Source of the DNA: Microlunatus speluncae
GTDB lineage: Bacteria > Actinomycetota > Actinomycetes > Propionibacteriales > Propionibacteriaceae
Direction of reading: 5' to 3'
Length of the DNA: 64,000 bases
Assembly: GCF_009299835.1 (NCBI RefSeq)
Contig: NZ_VKCZ01000008.1
Coordinates: 248,001-312,000 of the forward strand
The notes under the pieces were generated by a model. The model did no database searches and was not told the DNA's origin. It saw only the letters and a program-made list of their open reading frames with translations. Both the position numbers and the translations under genes were made by a program. Positions 7,982 to 16,899 of the stretch are shown here, piece after piece (positions within the stretch are counted from its first letter, which is position 1; the number at the start of each line of letters is the position of its first letter).

Positions 7982-8799
7982 CAGAACTCCTCGGTCTGAT
8001 CAGGATGATGGATGGGAAAGACGACATCGAACCTGGCGTCGGTGCCGGGCTGGACCTCGAAACAGGTGTCGGCGATCCGCACGCCGGGCCGAGCGTTGAT
8101 CCACGCCTCGACCGCGTCGTACAGATGCAGCACCAACGGAAAGTCCTCGAAGGTACGGGGCGCCGGCAGCACGGCCTCGGTCTGCGCCGGCGAGAGCCGG
8201 ATCCGCAACCCGGCAACGGGCTCCAGCGAACCCTGATACCCGACGGCGACCTCGACCAGACCGCCACTGTCCGGCGTCACCAACTCGTGGAAGTAGGTCC
8301 GGGTCGGCCCGTCGCCGGGATGGCCGGCGGCCCGCAGCGCGGCCCGGATCTCGGCCTCAGCCTCGGCCTGGAAGTCCTCCAGCTCGGCCGTGTTGATCAG
8401 CCGTTGCCGGCAGAGCAGGTTGATCGGCTCTGCGCGGCGGACCCGTACCGCGTCGACCAGCTCGGGCAGCTCGCCGCCGCGGACGATCGTGTCCACCAGC
8501 TGCGCCTGCCGATCGAGTTGATCATGCTGCGCCTTCAGCCAGGCCCGGAGCTCGATCTCCAGCGCCCCGGGAGTCAGCTCGACCAGGACGGCGATCCGGG
8601 CCAACGGCACGTCCAGCTGACGCAGCCGTCCGATCAGCCGGGCCCGCGCGACCTGATCCCGGTGGTAATAGCGGTAGCCGGTCGCCACATCGACCTGGCT
8701 GGGCACCAGCAAACCCAGCTCGGCATACAGCCGTAGGGCCTTCGGCGACAGTCTGGTCTCGGCGCCGAAGCGTCCGGCCAGCAGGTAGGGCTCGTCCAC
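7981..8799 (-). CDS. MerR-family regulator with effector-binding domain
   Basis: 272 residues. Residues 7-75 are a MerR DNA-binding domain (LSPKALRLYAELGLLVPSQVD, GYRYYHRDQVARARLIGRLRQLDVPL). A long coiled-coil helix (about 80-110) follows, then a GyrI-like effector domain: VEVAVGYQGSL, LHLYDAVEAWINARPG and a final beta strand. No cysteines suggest metal sensing, so a small organic ligand or multidrug-type signal is more likely. It is the promoter-proximal gene of a two-gene unit with the BtrH-like protein and probably controls it. No clear MerR operator can be read in the 98 bp upstream. Confidence 0.85.
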   Translation of the reverse strand: MDEPYLLAGRFGAETRLSPKALRLYAELGLLVPSQVDVATGYRYYHRDQVARARLIGRLRQLDVPLARIAVLVELTPGALEIELRAWLKAQHDQLDRQAQLVDTIVRGGELPELVDAVRVRRAEPINLLCRQRLINTAELEDFQAEAEAEIRAALRAAGHPGDGPTRTYFHELVTPDSGGLVEVAVGYQGSLEPVAGLRIRLSPAQTEAVLPAPRTFEDFPLVLHLYDAVEAWINARPGVRIADTCFEVQPGTDARFDVVFPIHHPDQTEEF

Positions 8800-8897
8800 A
8801 CGCCGAGTCTGCGGCCCGCCCCTGGGGCGAGGTCAACCGACGCGCTGATCGAACCGATCCCCCGGCAGCCACGCGGCGATCTCGGTTCAGAGGAACT

Positions 8898-9875
8898 TCA
8901 ACCGCGGTTGTAGGGCTGCACCGCCTCTTTGCTGCCGCCGATCCTCACGTTCCGGAAGTCGGAACGGAACGTCGCGCCCGGCTGATAGTCCTTGTACAGG
9001 CCGAACTTGATCCTGAAGGTGTTCTCGAAGGAGTCATTACGGCAGATGGAACGCGTCGCGTAGCCGAAGTACTCGTCCTGCTCGAAGAGCTTCTCCTCGA
9101 CGGTCGCACCCACTTCCTTGTGATAGACCGCGATGCTCCCCTTCGATCCACCGGGGTGGTAGGGCTCCACGTTGTACTTGATGACGAAGGAGTGCCACTC
9201 GTTGGTGCCGACGCTCTGGGTCGCCATCGAGATGTCGTAGTTCGTGTCGGGGTCCTCGCCCCGGCGCACGAACTGGAGGTTGTGTCCGTTACCGGCACCT
9301 GACTGGATGCGCACGCCGCCGATCGGGTTCGCGATGCACTGCCACAGCTGCAGCACGTACGCCCCGCTGCCCGTCACGTCATCGACGCCCTCGGGGATGC
9401 GGACGTCGAAGCCGACCCACACGTTGGTGTGGAACGGCAGGTCCCACCCCGTCGCCAGCTCCGAGCGGTCCCGGAGCCTGTCTCCGGCAGCGTCCACCCA
9501 GGTGTTCCTGGCGGGGTCGTCAAGGATGGCACCCGGGTACTCGAAGTCCTTGTCCGTGCGGAACGTCAACGCCCGCCCATTTTCCGAGGTCCCGGTGATC
9601 TGAGGCGGCTCTGCCGCTCCCTGACACTTGCCCGGAAAGAAGCCGTCGCCCTCCCTGAGGTTGCCGCCGGCGCCCATCTCGAAATCGCAGTCCTCGGGTC
9701 TCTCGATCGTCCAGGTCTCACCCGCGATACCCGCCGAGTAGCTGGGCACCGCGGCCGCCGCGCTGGCGGGTTGTGGGTTCGTCACTGCGGCGATACCCGC
9801 CGAGGCGCTCAGGACTACCGCCGCGGTGAGAGCCGACGTTTTTCGAGCAAACCGACCAGGGGCCGAGATCTTCAT
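8898..9875 (-). CDS. Secreted polysaccharide lyase (heparin-lyase-I-like fold)
   Basis: 325 residues from ATG 9875; the frame is open further upstream but MKISAPGRFARKT starts a clear signal peptide (hydrophobic core TAAVVLSASAGIAAV, cleavage near ASA-AA at about 40). The mature part is beta-rich with the marks of the PF14099 polysaccharide-lyase jelly roll: NVWVGFDVRIPE, VLQLWQC, GTNEWHSFVIKYNVEPY, FRIKFGLYKDY and a C-terminal GATFRSDFRNVRIG. Families with this fold cleave uronic-acid polysaccharides (heparin, glucuronan, alginate) by beta-elimination. It is the last gene of an operon with a heparinase II/III-like enzyme and an ABC importer, so the two lyases probably split one polymer outside the cell. 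Exact substrate unknown. Confidence 0.82.
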   Translation of the reverse strand: MKISAPGRFARKTSALTAAVVLSASAGIAAVTNPQPASAAAAVPSYSAGIAGETWTIERPEDCDFEMGAGGNLREGDGFFPGKCQGAAEPPQITGTSENGRALTFRTDKDFEYPGAILDDPARNTWVDAAGDRLRDRSELATGWDLPFHTNVWVGFDVRIPEGVDDVTGSGAYVLQLWQCIANPIGGVRIQSGAGNGHNLQFVRRGEDPDTNYDISMATQSVGTNEWHSFVIKYNVEPYHPGGSKGSIAVYHKEVGATVEEKLFEQDEYFGYATRSICRNDSFENTFRIKFGLYKDYQPGATFRSDFRNVRIGGSKEAVQPYNRG

Positions 9876-9946
9876 CGATGTCTTCCCTTTCTTGTCTGGA
9901 ACTGTTTTGAGTGGTTCCCCGAATCTGCGGGGTCTACTGAGGCGGC

Positions 9947-11911
9947 CTACCGGTCGAGCGACTGCAGATTCCAGCCGGCCAGCGGGGTCACCTTCGGCGG
10001 ATCGGCCGGCTGCCCCGTCGGCAGAGGTTCCAACAACACCGACAGGCGGAAGTGACGCGCCGGGTCGCCGGTCACCACCAGCTTGCGGATGCCGGCGTTC
10101 GGGTTCTGGCCGGAGGGATTCGGCGAGGTCGGCAGGGGCTTCGCGTCCATGATCGAGAACTTCGCACCGGCCGGCCCGTCGAGCAGCCGGGCCTGCAGCT
10201 GCCGGCCGTTCAGGGTCAGCTTGGCGGTCCGGCCGTCCGCGGCGAGGGTGATCGCCGCGTTGGTGTGCATGAACCAGTGCGCCGTGATCGGTGTCCGGCC
10301 GGCCACCTCGTCCTGGACCACCACGCGGGACCGGTCGTTGATCATGGCGATGCCCCGCTTCCACCTGATCACCCCGCGATCAGCGTTCGCCTCGGACAGG
10401 TCGGCGACCGAGAACGCTGTCCCCGCATTCCCATCGGTGCGGTCGATCGTCCCGGTGGCTCCGAGGTCCTGGTCGGGCCCCGTTCCCGGATTCAGCACCA
10501 GCGTGTTCTGCCCCTCGGCACGTTTGCGGTAGTACGTCCAGCGCAGCCCGTCCGGACCCGTGTCGAAGTAGCCGGGCAGGCCGTAGTCGTCCCGGCCGGT
10601 CTCCATCGCCCACCGCACCCCGAGGGCATCGAGGACGAACGTGCCCATGTCAAGATCACCGTGGTTCGCCGCATTGTCGCCGGACCGGAACCCGACGAAG
10701 GTCGCGTTCGGATCCCAACTGCTGCGCATCGTCTGCACGTGGGCCCGCTCGAACACCTTGTCCAGTGGCAATCCGGAGGCCCCCGGATCCTCGGGATCGA
10801 TCATGCCCAGCCACATCAGATGCAGCGGCGGCAGGGCGGTGGCCAGGACTCGGGAGGCTCCCTCATCGGCCCACCAGGCGTAGCCGGGTTGGTTGTAGCG
10901 ATGGGCGAGCCAGTAGGTCGCCGCCGAGCCGCCCCGGGTCCTCACCTGGGTCAACGAGTCCGCGTAGTTGAACAGCTGCCCGCTCGAGCCGGTCAGCTGC
11001 AGGCTGAAGTCCACTGTCACATCGAGTCCGGGCACATCGGAGATGCCGTAGTCGTCACCGATCGCCGTCTCCAGCGAGGACAGCGCCGAGACCAGGAACC
11101 GGGTCGCATAACCCCAATAGGTGGTGCCTTCCGGGTAGCCGCCGTCCGGTCCGTATTCGGCCAGCGCGACCGGCAGTGAGTCGTACGCGCGGTGCAGCAA
11201 CTCGTTGGCGAGCTCGGGGACCTCGTCGCCGATCGCCAACGCGGCCATGATCACGCCGCCGTTGCAGACGATGTTCCAGTTGGTCGTCGACCGGGTCCAG
11301 GAGTTCGACGTGTCGTAGGCGATCTTGGCCTCGTTCAGCCCGAATTCGATCATGGCATTGCGCAGTACGGCCCGTTGATCATCGCTCAGGAAGTCGTAGA
11401 GCCAGTCGTAGCCGACGGCGTAGGCGTACAGCAGCTCGGCGACCGAGAGCCAGCTCTCCGGGTTCCAGTCCGGGAACTGCGCGACGGCCTCGAGCTCCTG
11501 GTAGGCCCGGGCCGCGTAGCGCTCGTCACCGGTCAGCCGGTACGTCAGCGACAGGAACACCGATCGCCGCTGCACCTCGCGGGTCACCTGCAGCAGCGTC
11601 CGGCCGTCCGGGAACTCATAGACCGACATCGGCAGGGTGAGCATCCGGTCGGCCTCTGTGATCAACTGCTGATTCAGTCCGGACGCCAGCGCAGAGCTCG
11701 CCACCTGCTGGTGGATCCGGTCCAGCCCCGCCGCGTCGACCATCAGCCTCGGGTGTCCGGGCTTCAGGGCCGCGACGATGTCGTCCGGCGGATGCAGCTG
11801 CGGCGGCTCGGCGGCCGCCTTCGGCGCCCCACCGATGATCATGGGCACCAGGACGGCGAGCATCAGTCCGGTGATCGCGAACCGGTGAGGTCTCCGGGCA
11901 GGCAGGGGCAT
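9947..11911 (-). CDS. Secreted heparinase II/III-family lyase
   Basis: 654 residues. A signal peptide (FAITGLMLAVLVPMIIGGAPKAAA, cleavage about 34) precedes an alpha/alpha toroid domain (about 50-390) with the typical EFPDWNPESWLSVAELLYAYAVGYDWLYD and RSTTNWNIVCNGGVIMAALAIGDE. The second part (about 395-640) is the beta-sandwich heparinase II/III domain: TFVGFRSGDNAANHGDLDMGTFVLDALGVRWAMETG, then HWFMHTNA. The Tyr/His residues that usually catalyse are present in these stretches. It should depolymerise an acidic (uronate-containing) polysaccharide. It stands 38 bp after the ABC binding-protein gene and 71 bp before the second lyase, in one operon. Confidence 0.88.
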   Translation of the reverse strand: MPLPARRPHRFAITGLMLAVLVPMIIGGAPKAAAEPPQLHPPDDIVAALKPGHPRLMVDAAGLDRIHQQVASSALASGLNQQLITEADRMLTLPMSVYEFPDGRTLLQVTREVQRRSVFLSLTYRLTGDERYAARAYQELEAVAQFPDWNPESWLSVAELLYAYAVGYDWLYDFLSDDQRAVLRNAMIEFGLNEAKIAYDTSNSWTRSTTNWNIVCNGGVIMAALAIGDEVPELANELLHRAYDSLPVALAEYGPDGGYPEGTTYWGYATRFLVSALSSLETAIGDDYGISDVPGLDVTVDFSLQLTGSSGQLFNYADSLTQVRTRGGSAATYWLAHRYNQPGYAWWADEGASRVLATALPPLHLMWLGMIDPEDPGASGLPLDKVFERAHVQTMRSSWDPNATFVGFRSGDNAANHGDLDMGTFVLDALGVRWAMETGRDDYGLPGYFDTGPDGLRWTYYRKRAEGQNTLVLNPGTGPDQDLGATGTIDRTDGNAGTAFSVADLSEANADRGVIRWKRGIAMINDRSRVVVQDEVAGRTPITAHWFMHTNAAITLAADGRTAKLTLNGRQLQARLLDGPAGAKFSIMDAKPLPTSPNPSGQNPNAGIRKLVVTGDPARHFRLSVLLEPLPTGQPADPPKVTPLAGWNLQSLDR

Positions 11912-11949
11912 GGGAACTCCTCGTCGATGAAGATCAGATTCGAATCAGG

Positions 11950-13569
11950 TCACTTGGCCGCGAACGCGGTCTGGTAATCCTCGCGGATCTTGTCGCCGCC
12001 ACCCTGGCGCCAGGTGGACACGGCCTCGGCCCAGCTGGCCAAAGGTTTCCGGCCGATCAGGATCTCCTGGCGGTGATCCTCGAGCGCCTTGCCGATCTGG
12101 GCGGTCTTGGTCGCCTCGGTCTCCGAGTAGAGGCCGAGGGTCGGATCCGGTTCGATCATCGCCAGCGCCTTCTCCTGGTACGCGAAGCGCGCCTCCGCGA
12201 TCCGCCGCTGACCCGGGTCGTAGATCACCTGCGGACCGTCGGAGATGTAGCCGAACGGCACGAGCTTGAGGTTCTGCCCCCGCGAGTTGAAGATCGGGTC
12301 CGTCCCCTCCAGTGCGTACGTCTCGCCCTCGATGCCGAACTTCCGGGTCAGGTATTCCGACGAGCCGAAGGGTGCGGCCAGCCAGTCCAGCGCCTTCAGC
12401 AGGTTCTTGACCCGGTCCGGCTCCGACTTCTTGATCACCGTCATCGCCTGCATCACCGTGCCTCGGTTGTGCACCGGCTCGGTCGAGCTGTCGTAGCCGA
12501 CGGGGAGCATGGTGGACAGCTCGAAGCCAGGTACCTCGGCACCCCACAGCTCGTACTTGCTGTAGCCGACGAAGCCGCCCTGCACCAGCGGGGTGCGACC
12601 GGCGGTGAACCAGTCGTTGCGCTGGTTGTTCGTCGCGTTCAGCCCGTCCGGATGGAAGACGCCTGCCTCGACCAGCCCGCGCGCGTCGGCCAGCGCCTTC
12701 ACGTACTGCTCGGTCTCGATGTTGGCGGTGAACTTCCCACCCTCCTCGATCCACAGTGACGGGATGCCGAGCATCGAGGTGATCAGCCCGAGCACGCCGG
12801 CCGGATCGCCGCACGCCCAGCGCGAGTTGCGCTCGTCGGTCAGCGCGACCAGCAGTTCCTTGAACTCCGCGAAGTCCTTCGGTTGCCCGGAGAGCCCCTG
12901 CTTGTCCAGCAGATCCTTGCGGACGAACATCGCGCCGCCGATCGGCGGCCGGGCGATCGGGACGCCCCAGATCGATCCCTCGATCACGGTCTCCCGCCAG
13001 GACTCGGTCGCGAGCCCGGCCAGGTTGGGATAGTCGGCGATCGCGTCACCGGCGAGGTGCTCGCTCAGGTCCTGGAACTGCGCCTTCAGCAGCGCCGGCA
13101 ACTGCTGCACCGAGCCGTAGATCGTCACCAGGTCGGGCAGGTCGCCACCCGCGATCGTGGTCGCGAACCGCTGCTTGTAGTCGGCGGACGGCGCATAGGT
13201 GATGTCCAGCTCGGCGCCGAGGCCCTGATTCACCTTCTGCCACAGGGGATTCTCGGCGAGGCCGGGGGCGACCGGGTCGAAGGTGTACGTCAGCGCCGAG
13301 ATCTTTCCGCCGGACAACGGCGGCGCGGCGGCCGCCGGCGGATCGGCCGGATAGCTGAAGAACCCGTGCATGCCGCCCGGATGTTCGCTGGGCAGGTCGG
13401 GCTTCACGCTGCCGGCCTCGGCGAACGTCGGCAGTTCGCCGTTGCCGATCCGACGGGCATCGGTCTGCTCGCCGCCGGAGCTGCCACATCCCGTGACGGT
13501 TGCGGCGCCGCCGATCACGGCGGCCGCTGAGGCGCCCATGATCAGACTCCGCCGAGTCAGTGTCTCCAT
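11950..13569 (-). CDS. Sugar-binding lipoprotein of a CUT1-type ABC importer
   Basis: 539 residues from ATG 13569 (AAAGGAAA just upstream; an earlier ATG at 13587 lacks a site). The N-terminus is a Tat-like lipoprotein signal: LTRRSLIMGASAAAVIGGAATVTGC with Cys at about 28. The mature protein follows the LipO/YtcQ-type family of large (over 500 aa) substrate-binding proteins: DLPDLVTIYGSVQQLPALLKAQFQDLSEHL, SWRETVIEGSIWGVPIARP and YLTRKFGIEGETYALEGTDPIFN. Such proteins bring oligosaccharides, often unsaturated uronates from lyases, to LplB/YtcP permeases. The two permease genes lie directly upstream. No ATPase gene is nearby, so the importer probably uses a shared MsmX/UgpC-type ATPase, as is common in this family. 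Confidence 0.9.
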   Translation of the reverse strand: METLTRRSLIMGASAAAVIGGAATVTGCGSSGGEQTDARRIGNGELPTFAEAGSVKPDLPSEHPGGMHGFFSYPADPPAAAAPPLSGGKISALTYTFDPVAPGLAENPLWQKVNQGLGAELDITYAPSADYKQRFATTIAGGDLPDLVTIYGSVQQLPALLKAQFQDLSEHLAGDAIADYPNLAGLATESWRETVIEGSIWGVPIARPPIGGAMFVRKDLLDKQGLSGQPKDFAEFKELLVALTDERNSRWACGDPAGVLGLITSMLGIPSLWIEEGGKFTANIETEQYVKALADARGLVEAGVFHPDGLNATNNQRNDWFTAGRTPLVQGGFVGYSKYELWGAEVPGFELSTMLPVGYDSSTEPVHNRGTVMQAMTVIKKSEPDRVKNLLKALDWLAAPFGSSEYLTRKFGIEGETYALEGTDPIFNSRGQNLKLVPFGYISDGPQVIYDPGQRRIAEARFAYQEKALAMIEPDPTLGLYSETEATKTAQIGKALEDHRQEILIGRKPLASWAEAVSTWRQGGGDKIREDYQTAFAAK

Positions 13570-13612
13570 CGTGTTTCCTTTCGTCATTGAAGAGAGAGCG
13601 GGCCCGGCCTGG

Positions 13613-14515
13613 CTAGCCCTTGACGGCGCCGATCAGCAGACCCTTGCTGAAGTGCTTCTGGATGAACGGATAGACGATCAGGATCGGGACGATGGAGATC
13701 ACCAGGATCGCCATCTGGATCGAGGTCTGCGGCGGCATCGTCTCGGCACCGACGGCCAGCTCGTCGGTGCCGAGCGGGGTCTGGTTGACGACGAACGTCC
13801 GCAGCACCAACTGCAGCGGCCACTTCTCCGGCGACGGCAGATACAGCAGGGCCGAGAAGAACGCATTCCAGTACGCCACCGCGTAGAACAGCCCGACCAC
13901 GGCGATCACCGCCCGGGACAGCGGTACCACGATCGTGGTCAGGATGCGCAGCTCGCCGGCCCCGTCGATCTTGGCCGACTCGATCAGCTCGCCGGGCAGC
14001 TCCAGGAAGAACGAGCGCATCACGATCACGTTGAACGCGTTGATCAATACCGGCAGGATCAGCGCCGCCAGGTTGTCGATCAGGCCGAGCTGTCGGACGA
14101 TCAGATACATCGGGATCATGCCCGGGCTGAACAGCAGCGTGAACAGGGTCAGCAGCAGGATCGGCTTGTGCAGCAGGGCTCCCGGCCGGGACAGTGCATA
14201 GGCGAGCATGATCGTGCAGACCACCGAGAGGACGGTCCCGATCACGGTCACGCCGATCGACACGAACAGGGCCCGGGTCACCACGCCGCCGGACAGCACC
14301 GCTCGGTAGGCGCCCAGGGTCGGGTCGGTGGTGAACAGGACGAACCCGCCGGCCGCGCTCACCTCCCGCTGCGAGGCGATGCTGGTCATGATCACCGCGA
14401 CGAACGGCACGATCACCGCCAGACAGGCCAGGCCGAGCACGATCCCGCGGCCGGCCCGGGCCAGGATCGAGGGACGGCCCATCCAGATCGGCCGGGTGTC
14501 TTTCCAGTGGCTCAT
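13613..14515 (-). CDS. Carbohydrate ABC permease (YtcP/AraQ type)
   Basis: 300 residues with about six membrane helices. The cytoplasmic EAA loop that docks the ATPase is seen at ELIESAKIDGAGELRILTTIVVPLS (about residues 180-204). The end SIVPILIVYPFIQKHFSKGLLIGAVKG is diagnostic for the YtcP/LplC-type subunit of CUT1 importers. A long periplasmic loop (SAAGGFVLFTTDPTLGAYRAVL) follows the first helix. It forms the channel with the LplB-type partner, whose gene overlaps it by 4 bp upstream. The lyase genes downstream suggest that the cargo is oligosaccharides with unsaturated uronic acid ends. Confidence 0.92.
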   Translation of the reverse strand: MSHWKDTRPIWMGRPSILARAGRGIVLGLACLAVIVPFVAVIMTSIASQREVSAAGGFVLFTTDPTLGAYRAVLSGGVVTRALFVSIGVTVIGTVLSVVCTIMLAYALSRPGALLHKPILLLTLFTLLFSPGMIPMYLIVRQLGLIDNLAALILPVLINAFNVIVMRSFFLELPGELIESAKIDGAGELRILTTIVVPLSRAVIAVVGLFYAVAYWNAFFSALLYLPSPEKWPLQLVLRTFVVNQTPLGTDELAVGAETMPPQTSIQMAILVISIVPILIVYPFIQKHFSKGLLIGAVKG

Positions 14516-15495
14516 TTCGAATACACCCCTCGCTCGCCCAGGGCGTGGGCCACCTTGTTGGCGCCGAGCACCAAGATCACGCCGATGACGCCCTTGACCA
14601 GGCCGACCGCGGCCGAGACGCCCCAGTCGCCACCGATGATGCCGTTGTTGTAGACGTAGGTGTCCAACACCTCGCTGGCCTGCGTTCCCGCCGGTCCCTG
14701 CTGCAGGATGATCTGCTCGAACCCCACACTGAGCGCGTCACCGAGCCGCAGGATCAGCAGCAACACGATCACCGGCCGGATCGCCGGCAACGTCACGTGC
14801 CAGGTCTGCCGCCAGGAGCCGGCCCGATCGATCGCCGCCGCCTCGTACAGGTTGAGATCAACCCGGGACAGCGCCGCCAGGAAGATGATCGTCGACCAGC
14901 CGGTGTCCTTCCAGATCACCTGCGACGTGATCATCAGCTTGAACAGCTCCGGCACTCCGATGATCTGCAACGTCTCGAAGTCGGCGCTGCGCAGCCAGGT
15001 GTTGAGCATGCCGCCGTTGCCCAGCATCTGCTGGAACAGCGCGACCACGATCACCCAGGACAGGAAGTGCGGCAGGTAGAGCACCGACTGGGTGAGCCGC
15101 TTCAGCCGCTCGCTGAGCAGCGCGTTCAGGATCAGGGCGAACGCGATCGGCAGCGGGAAGACGAAGACGACCTGGATCAGCGTGATGATCAGCGTGTTCG
15201 CCAGCGCGTTCAGGAACTCCGGGTCGCCGTTGATGATCACCTCGAAGTTCTCCAGCCCGACGAACGGGCTGTTGCCGATGCCGAGGAACGGCTGGTAGTC
15301 CTGGAAGGCGATCACGTTGCCCAGCAGCGGCAGGTAGTGGAACAGCAGCAGCACCACGACGCCGGGCACGGCCAGCAGCAGCAACACCCGGTCCCGGCGC
15401 CAGCGGACGGCCAGCCGCTGCCGGAGACCGCCGTCGGCGGCCTTCGGTGGCGGAACCGCCCGCGGCGGCGCGGGTCGGGGCTGGGAATCGATCAC
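14512..15495 (-). CDS. Carbohydrate ABC permease (LplB type)
   Basis: 327 residues. After a proline-rich cytoplasmic N-terminus (about 45 residues) come six membrane helices, starting LLLLAVPGVVVLLLFHYLPLLGNVIAFQDY, which is the LplB signature. The EAA loop reads LYEAAAIDRAGSWRQTWHVTLPAIRP (about 225-250). The end is VIGVILVLGANKVAHALGERGVYSK. It partners the YtcP-type permease and the LipO-like binding protein. The gene overlaps its neighbours on both sides by 4 bp (upstream the pyruvyl-transferase-like gene, downstream the second permease), which shows tight translational coupling in one operon. Confidence 0.92.
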   Translation of the reverse strand: MIDSQPRPAPPRAVPPPKAADGGLRQRLAVRWRRDRVLLLLAVPGVVVLLLFHYLPLLGNVIAFQDYQPFLGIGNSPFVGLENFEVIINGDPEFLNALANTLIITLIQVVFVFPLPIAFALILNALLSERLKRLTQSVLYLPHFLSWVIVVALFQQMLGNGGMLNTWLRSADFETLQIIGVPELFKLMITSQVIWKDTGWSTIIFLAALSRVDLNLYEAAAIDRAGSWRQTWHVTLPAIRPVIVLLLILRLGDALSVGFEQIILQQGPAGTQASEVLDTYVYNNGIIGGDWGVSAAVGLVKGVIGVILVLGANKVAHALGERGVYSK

Positions 15496-16778
15496 GGTGC
15501 GTCAGCGCCCCGCTCCCCCGCACCCTGAGCCTGTCGAAGAGCGCCGGTCCGACCGAGCACGAACTCGACGTGACGGCGCAGCTCCTCGTGGGCCGCCGTC
15601 CGCGAGCGGACCATGACCTCCCGGGCGGCCGGCAGATCCGACGCCAGCTTGGCCGTCCGCTCGACCGCCTCGCCGGCGGCTCCGTCGGTCAGCTCGATGA
15701 TCGACTCCGAGAGGCCGAGGTCGTGATACATGTGGCCCTTGATCGTGTCGGTCGGCTGACGCAGATAGAGAGCCGGAATCCCTTCCGCCAAAGCGATCAG
15801 CGGCGAGTGGCACTCCATGCTGATCACCGCGGCGGCGCGCCGGTAGACCGATGCCGCCTCGGTCAGATCCCAGAACCGCGGTAGCACGTGCACCTGGTCC
15901 GCCACGTCGGCCGGGAAGGTGCCGGCCAGCCGGGTCTCGGCGACCTCGACCGCGTACGACATCTCGGGCACGATCAGGGCCGGCCACCCGGTCGTCCGGA
16001 CCCAGCTGATGATCGACTGCCGCAGCACGTCCAGATCGGACTCCGCATAGCCCGCGTTGTAGGCCTCCTTGCGCCAGTCCTCGGCCCGCGGCTGATAGCC
16101 GCGGATCCGGTAGTACGGCGTGTAGCGGAGCCGCGGCACCGCGCACAGAAACTGGCCCTCGGCCAGCCCGTACTCCGCGAGCACCGGTGCGCCGTCGGCA
16201 TCGTCGACGACGTCGAAGATCACCGTGCCGTCCGCACCGAACTCCAGCTCGTCCACCCCGATCCCCTGCCCCCGCAGGAATCTCTGGGTCAGCGAGTCGC
16301 GACAGTAGACGAACGCCGCGTCGGTCAACAGCTCCCGGTCCAGCGGTGCCAGCAGGTCGCCGGCGATCGCGTCGATCATGACCGCGGACCGCTCCAGAGT
16401 CCCGTCATAAGGCCGCAGCGGATCGACGGTGACGCCGAAGAACCCGTACGGCTTATTGGTGTGCGCCCGCCAGGCGGCGGTCTCGATCTTGCCGACCAGC
16501 GACGGCCCGGATCCGTGCACCAGCAGGTCGGCATCGGCGAACAGCCGCTCCAGGGTCGGCGTGATCGAACCATCCTCGCCGACCCGCTCCTCGACCAGTG
16601 CCACCTCCGGGTAGTAGCAGGCCAGCAACTCCCGGACCGCGTCGTCGATGTTGCGCGCCCAGAGGGTGAGCCGGGTGCCCGGCGCGAACCGCCGGAACGC
16701 CTCCAACACCCCGGGGCTGTGCGCCACATCCCCGATATTCACGGTCTGCCATCCAGAGACCACCACGACATGAATCAT
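15492..16778 (-). CDS. Polysaccharide pyruvyl transferase family protein
   Basis: 428 residues from ATG 16778 (MIHVVVVSGWQTVNIGD), chosen as the natural family start; an ATG 36 bp upstream has no ribosome site. The fold is that of the CsaB/WcaK family: an N-terminal Rossmann-like half with NIGDVAHSPG and DADLLVHGSGPSLVG, and a second half with ISMECHSPLIALAEGIPALYLRQPTDTIKGHMYHDLG. Family members add pyruvate ketals to cell-surface sugars from PEP, yet this gene leads a lyase/import operon. Either the substrate is pyruvylated or the protein has another role. The last 20 residues (LRQAQGAGERG) come from a dispersed repeat (15523-15539) that overlaps the 3' end. Confidence 0.82.
   Translation of the reverse strand: MIHVVVVSGWQTVNIGDVAHSPGVLEAFRRFAPGTRLTLWARNIDDAVRELLACYYPEVALVEERVGEDGSITPTLERLFADADLLVHGSGPSLVGKIETAAWRAHTNKPYGFFGVTVDPLRPYDGTLERSAVMIDAIAGDLLAPLDRELLTDAAFVYCRDSLTQRFLRGQGIGVDELEFGADGTVIFDVVDDADGAPVLAEYGLAEGQFLCAVPRLRYTPYYRIRGYQPRAEDWRKEAYNAGYAESDLDVLRQSIISWVRTTGWPALIVPEMSYAVEVAETRLAGTFPADVADQVHVLPRFWDLTEAASVYRRAAAVISMECHSPLIALAEGIPALYLRQPTDTIKGHMYHDLGLSESIIELTDGAAGEAVERTAKLASDLPAAREVMVRSRTAAHEELRRHVEFVLGRTGALRQAQGAGERGADAP
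15523..15539. repeat. Dispersed repeat unit CCCTGAGCCTGTCGAAG
   Basis: This 17-bp unit is identical to the one at 41248-41264 and, with two changes, to the inverted copy at 41317-41333. Here it stands alone inside the 3' end of the pyruvyl-transferase-like gene and supplies its final codons (LRQAQG when read on the reverse strand). From general knowledge, palindromic units of this type are scattered through many high-GC genomes. Confidence 0.7.
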
Positions 16779-16844
16779 CGGCAGAACAACCCCGTTCGGC
16801 CCCTGACGGGGCATCGATCAGCAACGTCCGGATCAGAATGCCTC

Positions 16845-16862
16845 TGATTAACCGGATAATCA
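16845..16862. promoter_or_regulatory. Probable LacI-family operator upstream of the lyase/import operon
   Basis: TGATTAACCGGATAATCA is palindromic at 16 of 18 positions with CCGG in the centre, the usual form of LacI/GalR operators. It lies 67 bp before the start of the first operon gene (16778) and directly downstream of the LacI-type gene that ends at 16900. The regulator of that gene is the obvious ligand. Confidence 0.7.
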
Positions 16863-16899
16863 AGCCCACGATCGGATGTTGATCAAGCCGGTGCGATTT

